A stretch of DNA of 35,380 nt from Saprospiraceae bacterium (GTDB taxonomy: Bacteria > Bacteroidota > Bacteroidia > Chitinophagales > Saprospiraceae). Below the pieces are notes generated by a model, which worked only from the letters and a program-made list of their open reading frames with translations, had not been told where the DNA came from and did no database searches. Location: contig JADKCC010000064.1 in NCBI GenBank assembly GCA_016714785.1, positions 1-35,380 on the forward strand. The letters are read 5' to 3'. Of this stretch, positions 30,529-35,380 are shown one piece after another. A program made the translations under genes and the position numbers. Position 1 is the first letter of the stretch. The number at the start of each line of letters is the position of its first letter.

Positions 30529-30693
30529 ATGAATTGGCAACTGAATGAATATATAGACAAAGCCACACAACAAATCAAGAAAAGTTGTAGGCTTTTGGAT
30601 ATTACTAAACGCAGCGATATTATTCAGAAAGAAATCTTTACACTTCTTTTTGCTAAAAATTTAAAAACTTGCATCCAAAATGTTAAAATCTAA
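30529..30693 (+). CDS. Small ORF of 54 residues, unknown function, possibly truncated
   Basis: The ORF begins MNWQLNEYIDKATQQIKKSC and ends LKTCIQNVKI. It is predicted to be helical and basic, with no signal peptide or membrane segment, and shows no motif I recognise. Its composition is more like a cytoplasmic protein than the secreted proteins on both sides. A good -7 element lies directly upstream. Either it is a small gene or it is the N-terminal remnant of a longer gene broken by a deletion or frameshift; the following 50 bases continue AT-rich with stops in all frames. Confidence 0.4.
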   Translation: MNWQLNEYIDKATQQIKKSCRLLDITKRSDIIQKEIFTLLFAKNLKTCIQNVKI

Positions 30694-30704
30694 ACAAATA
30701 ATAG

Positions 30705-30712
30705 TAATTTTG
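30705..30712 (+). promoter_or_regulatory. Candidate -7 element for the second T9SS protein
   Basis: TAATTTTG matches TAnnTTTG. A second identical octamer lies at 30740-30747 but overlaps the proposed start codon, so the upstream copy is preferred. Confidence 0.35.
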
Positions 30713-30744
30713 ACTAACTATTACATTTTTATAAAATATTAATT

Positions 30745-32911
30745 TTGAAATATCTTACATCTTTAATAATTTCTTTTAGCATCAGAAAGAATTTACGCCC
30801 AAACTCCTTCCAAAATATGGCATTTTGGCACTAATACTGAAATGACTTTACTTATTACCCACCAAGAAAAATTAATAATGGGAATCCATTCTATTCATGA
30901 GGATTGTGGTGTAACTTAACTGATGAAAGCGGCGATGTTTTATTTTATGTGGATGAAAATTCCGTTTATAATAATAGAAATAATTTTTCCATGAAAAATG
31001 AATGGATTGATAGGTAATACAGGGTCATCTGCACAGTCTCCTATCGCGTTGCAGGAATTAGTAAACCCTGAGTTGGTTTATATATTTTGCGTAGCTGACC
31101 ATTTTCGACAACAGCATAATAGGACAATTACGATATTCCGCAGACAACGTGGCGACAATGGGCAAGGCAAAGTGTTAAGCAACAAAAAAATATCAAAGCT
31201 GGCACAATTTACGGAGCGTCTTGCAGTCCGATGATGCATGTATAAAACAGATATTGGATACTAACCAGCGACTACAACACTCAAAATGTTAAGGCATTTG
31301 AGCTGACAGCAAGTGGTTATACAACGCCGGTAGCTTCTTATATGGCTGATAGTTCAAGTCCATCTTATATAGGAATGATATCATTTAACCACCAAAAAAA
31401 AAAATAGCCATTTATGCCTTTGGCTTTCGGGAGATTTCAGGGAATCATTTAGCTGGGATGGATATGAATACTGGTGGTCCAAGTAACCCTAGGAAGATAC
31501 TTGATGGTGATATCTATGATGTTGTGTTTTCGACGAATGGTAAGTATCTTTATGCCACCGATATTTTTGCAGGATGTGTTTGTATAAATTTGATTTTAAA
31601 TAGATCTAATGATAAAGTCTTATTTGAAAAAGGTGCATATTAGCTTTTAATCCGCAATAGAAGAAGGCCCAGATGGTAAAATTTATTTAGCTATAAGAAT
31701 CGATAACTCCATTGGTCAAATAGCGAAATCCTGATCTCGAAAATGAAGAATTTAATGCTACTTTTCTTCAATATTCCACATCCTACCAAAGTAGGAGCAG
31801 GTACTCCAAGTAACTTTTTTTTTAAACAAATTATTAGAGAACGAAAAGTTCAAAAATGGCTTGGCAAGATACAATAGTATGCGATAGTATAAATATTAAT
31901 ATTGTTTGGATTCGGGGTCTAGATCAAACAAAATGGTCGGACGGAAGCTTGGGGAGAAATTTGATAGTAACAAAAGCAGGTAAGTACTACTATTACTTTA
32001 GAGATTGTGGTATTTTATATACGGATACTATAAATATACAATATGAAGAGCAAATTAACAGGATAGAAGACTTTAATGATGCTTTTATAATGGGACTCTT
32101 TGTTTTAACAACAGATAGAAATGGATGCCACTGGAATAATGGTGAAATATCAGACAAAATTATAGTACGAAAAGAAGGCTTATATTTTGCATCCTACCTA
32201 GATGGTTGTTACATTGAGATAAAAAGATATGACATAAATATTGATACCTTCTTAAATTCTCACTCAATCAAGGTGAAAGGCCTGTATTGTACATAGCAGT
32301 TCATTGTCATCAATATTTCAGTACCTTTCAAATTGTTTGATGATCAAAGAAATGAAATTGAGTTCATAAATAATCCTTTCCTTAATGGGAATTATTTATT
32401 ATTGGTCAAAATACTGTGGGATCATTGAAAAGCCATTTAAAATTGCAGATACATTTCCTGATTTCAAAGATTCACTTATCGTTTGTACCCTTCAAGAATT
32501 TCCATTATTGGTAAACAAACGTATCATCAACAATATGGGAGGTCGCTTATATTTCCAAACAGTTTACAGAATAAATGAGCCCGGCATTTATTCCTATTAT
32601 TTGAATAAATAAGTTATAAAGTACTAGCAGCAAATCACGTTTTAATGTCTAATAAGGTAAAGTATTACTAAATATTTTTTCACCCTAATGGAGCTGGAAA
32701 TAAATGATTATTTCCCAGGATCAGAATTTTTCTGTCTATTTTTCATTATCTGGCCTGGATAGGTGGGGAAATTTTGATGCTTCTAGTTGAAATGATGATT
32801 GGGATGGAATGATAGTATAAATCATTACGGAGAGTGGAGCTTCTATACTTTCATCTTAAGACCAAAAGTTGTGAAAATATAATAAATGAATTGATAACTT
32901 TAATTAAGTAA
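30745..32911 (+). CDS. Secreted T9SS type B cargo protein (gliding-motility-associated C-terminal domain), frameshifted
   Basis: The N-terminus reads KYLTSLIISFS, a probable signal peptide, then KIWHFGTNTEM and LTDESGDVLFYVDENSVYNN. This opening with LIGNTGSSAQSPIAL and GQLRYSADNV is the usual pattern of large Bacteroidota proteins that carry a propeller-like N-terminal domain and end in a CHU_C sorting domain. Further segments: YIGMISFNHQKKKIAIYAFG, DIYDVVFSTNGKYLYATDIF, AIEEGPDGKIYLAI, then adhesin-like repeats with KWSDGSLGRNLIVTKAGKYY and HWNNGEISDKIIVRKEGLYF. The end can be followed as FSPNGAGNK, WDRWGNLIF, DDWDGM and ELITLIK, a type B sorting domain. At least ten frameshifts are needed over some 720 codons. 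The start is uncertain: the TTG at 30745 is only the first plausible one in frame. The sensor kinase begins 26 bases downstream. Confidence 0.72.
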
Positions 32912-32937
32912 TTACAATAACTAATAGAATTTATTGA

Positions 32938-35380
32938 ATGTAAAATTATTTGTATATATTTCTTTATGTTTGTAGTCAACTATTTTCACAGAAAATTCCT
33001 TATTCCATCAAAAATGGTCTCCCATCCAATACCTGTTCATTCCATAAAATTACATAAAAGGATTTATTTGGGCTACCACTGGGATATGTGGAGTTGTAAG
33101 ATTTGATGGTAGCATCGTTCAAACTGTTTACTTTGATAATGGTTTAGCATCCAATGGACAATTTCGCGATGCTTTAGATAGCAAGGATAATGTGTGTGGC
33201 TATACTGCTTAAGGCTATTTCGAAAATAGATCAAATGATGTTGTTAATAATTTTGGAAGTAATAAATTTTATTTTAATCATTTTTAAAATTAATCAATTT
33301 GATGAAATATTTTTCTAAATGGCAAAAAATTTTCAAATAATATAGAAATAAAAGTACCAAAATTGCTAACGATAGCTTATATTTTATCACAAAAGATGAA
33401 AGCCCAGTTTGGAATAATCACCATAAAATACTAAAAAATTCTATCTTAAAAAATGATGATAATTCAAATTTTGATTATATTGAAAGTTCTTCAAATTTTG
33501 TTACTTTTTTCTAATCAGTTTTATATAATTATTGAAAAGAAATTTCTTGCTAACGGATAAAAAAAAGATACCCTAACAATTTAAAAAATCGGGTCAGGTA
33601 ATATATACACATATGAAAAACATTATTTTACTTCTAACTTTTAATAAAGGTATATTACTTGTTACCATAAAAATGACAATTGGACACCGTTCTTAATTCT
33701 TCCTAAAGTTACTTCAATTCTCATTGATCATGAAAAAAATGTATGGGTATCTACATTGGGTGATGGTTTAGTTAAATATGTTAATCTAGATATTAAAACT
33801 GGAAAGGAAAGAATTGTAAAATCAACCAATGCTAAAAGTATCCGGTTATAAAGATTAGTCTTGTGATAGCCAACTCTCGCAATGAAGTAAAGAATTAAGT
33901 AAAAGAAACTAAATACACTTGATCTGAATAGACTTTTAAGATTCTTAGAAGTAGATTAACACAGTAATATATATTTTGGGAGTAATGCTGTGTATCGAAA
34001 TGGTGTAGAAATATTTGCTCCAATATGGATTTAGTCAATGGCATTAAAAGATCTCAACAGCACTACGTACCACCTTGGGATCTAATTTTTTTAAACACGG
34101 CGACTTAGTTCTCTCTTTAAAGAACCAAATGGTAGGCCCGTGGCGGATATTAGCGCAGAATGTACGCTATTTTGCTCTTAGAAGGTAAATTCCCCTCATC
34201 GAAATCAACAAGGATTGTTTTGGGGTAAGCCAAACATTGATAGTTCTGCACCCAATCTGTTTGAGCTAGGAGAAACACATCTATAAGTGTCATTGGGATT
34301 AAAAGAATCAACATGATCCCTTGACCGGCAGCTACAGTAAAGGTAATGGCGTTTACCTACTGGGCGATGGTTGCGTCGTTACGGCATTTCAATAGTGAAT
34401 TGTTGGATGCCAACATCCATTCTCCGATAAAGATCGATGAAAAGATAGGTCAGGGATAGCTACCAGAAAAGGAGTCAACATGATCCATAAAAATCGTGGG
34501 GATTTTACCATGGGACTAAACATACTCAGTTCTCATGGCCTGCCGGATGACTGCGTCAATGACATATATTGTCACGATGATATTTTGTATGTATTATTGC
34601 GGGGGATTTAGGTCTTGTTTGGCTGCATCGCCAAGAATTAATTGAAACGAACTTCTCTACCTAATTTCCTCACCACCTGTTCACATTAATTCAATAAAAG
34701 TCCAGTATCGCGGCTAATAGCGCAGTCAAGATTCCATTCCTATTTTTTTAACATAATGAAAACATTATAAATTTTTAGCCCGGCATTTCTTCTGGGTGCA
34801 ATAAAAAGTCAGATTTGAGTAGACTGATCCCTATCTGTGGAAGATTGGTTCATAAACTCTAAACGATAATACTACTTTCAATAACTTAGAACCAGAGCAA
34901 GATATTTCTTGGTTAGAGTTATTGATGCGATTGGCAATTTACGGGCAGTTCCAGCCAAATTAAGTTTCCTGTTATCAAAAACATTTTCTCAGCAACTTCG
35001 GTTTATATTAATGTTGTGGTTGGCCGCAATATTGGTTACCGTAACGACACTTCAATATTTTAAATACAAAAGGAATAAAGCTGCCGAAGCACCCAAAGTA
35101 GAAAAACTTATCTCCGAATTGCGTTTAAAATCCTTGCAGCCACAATCCCTCAATCCACATTTTATTGAACTCTCAATGCCATTCAGCAATTCATTAACAC
35201 AGAAAATAAAAATCGGCCAGCGACTACTTGACAAAGTTCATCCGTTTGATGAGACTTTATCTCAACGCGTGGACTCGGACAGCCAGTTCATTTACACTAA
35301 ACAAATAAATTGGTGTTTTAAAACTGTAGCTGTAAAGTCTCGAACATCTAAGGTTTGCCGATAATTTCCAATATTCCATC
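32938..35380 (+). CDS. Two-component-regulator-propeller sensor kinase, LytS-like, frameshifted, 3' end outside window
   Basis: The ATG at 32938, after one missing base, leads into a signal peptide (LFVYISLYVCSQLFSQ) and the mature start KIPYSIKNGLPSNT, typical of periplasmic propeller sensors. Blades are visible at 33060-33200 (GFIWATTGICGVVRFDG, then LASNGQFRDALDSKDNVW), 33740-33780 (NVWVSTLGDGLVKY) and 34530-34620 (SHGLPDDCVNDIYCHDDILY, then LGLVWLHRQEL). A membrane helix follows (LRFILMLWLAAILVTVTTLQ, about 34990-35050), then a coiled coil and the His_kinase (LytS) domain: LISELRLKSLQPQ, LNPHFI with the phosphoacceptor histidine, and YLTKFIRLMRLYLN in another frame. The last bases read SLEHLRFADNFQYSI. 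Many frameshifts are present; the ATPase domain lies outside. A LytR-type regulator would be expected downstream. Confidence 0.75.

Noticed and set aside
1..35380. Genuine pseudogene cluster or recoding system
   Set aside because: Breaks fall in homopolymers of housekeeping genes and vary by region, which fits consensus errors; no shared slippery site plus downstream structure was seen.
1..35380. CRISPR array, tRNA, rRNA, insertion sequence, toxin-antitoxin or phage-defence genes
   Set aside because: No regularly spaced repeats, cloverleaf consensus, transposase motifs or defence-family motifs were found on either strand.

Overview
The window looks like a chromosomal segment of a low-GC Bacteroidota bacterium, most likely of the Saprospiria/Saprospiraceae type. 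The evidence is the gldA-gldF-gldG gliding ABC transporter, two secreted proteins with type IX secretion (T9SS) C-terminal signals (one type A with a dockerin-like pair, one type B), a fused E1 alpha/beta 2-oxo acid dehydrogenase, KDO8P synthase, a Y_Y_Y/propeller LytS-like kinase, and several promoters of the Bacteroidota form TAnnTTTG. Family and lineage calls come from reading motifs; no database search was run.

Layout. 1-2411 (minus): dapF followed by a large lipoprotein that runs off the left edge. 2585-8919 (plus): an HtrA/Deg protease, then gldA, gldF, gldG and a DUF4340 protein. 8990-10220 (plus): glgA without its N-terminal part. 10318-13014 (minus): a TPR sensor histidine kinase followed 3 bases later by a PLP-dependent deaminase/desulfhydrase. 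13015-13948: a gene-poor stretch with strong inverted repeats and a possible small membrane protein. 13949-14599 (plus): a NarL-type response regulator, the probable partner of the kinase. 14883-20469 (minus): a 48-residue membrane protein, kdsA, DUF4159, a polyprenol-phosphate mannosyltransferase and the E1 alpha/beta fusion. 20751-22767 (plus): uvrB. 22817-26556 (minus): a tightly packed asnB - methyltransferase - glycosyltransferase cassette of surface-polysaccharide type. 26758-35380 (plus): a dockerin-containing T9SS protein, a 54-residue ORF, a second T9SS protein, and a propeller-type sensor kinase cut by the right edge.

The main feature of this DNA is frameshifts. Nearly every long gene is broken, including housekeeping genes such as dapF, uvrB, asnB and E1, while protein similarity continues across the breaks in another frame. 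Where the expected codons are obvious, the break is a one-base change in a homopolymer (for example 22084-22087, 19416-19419, 25764-25767). Damage is heavy in 1-9000 and 28200-35380 and light in 13900-28200. This fits unpolished long-read consensus better than gene decay. Broken genes are therefore annotated as single CDS spans, and substitutions at key residues are treated with caution.

Functionally the window combines cell-envelope biosynthesis (DapF, KdsA, the mannosyltransferase, the polysaccharide cassette), surface motility and secretion (Gld transporter, T9SS cargo), envelope quality control (HtrA), two signalling systems and central metabolism (E1, GlgA). No CRISPR array, tRNA, rRNA, transposase or recognisable defence system was seen. 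The least explained parts are the DUF4340/small-lipoprotein extension of the gld locus, the structured intergenic DNA at 13015-13950, the orphan promoter at 15183 and the 54-residue ORF at 30529.
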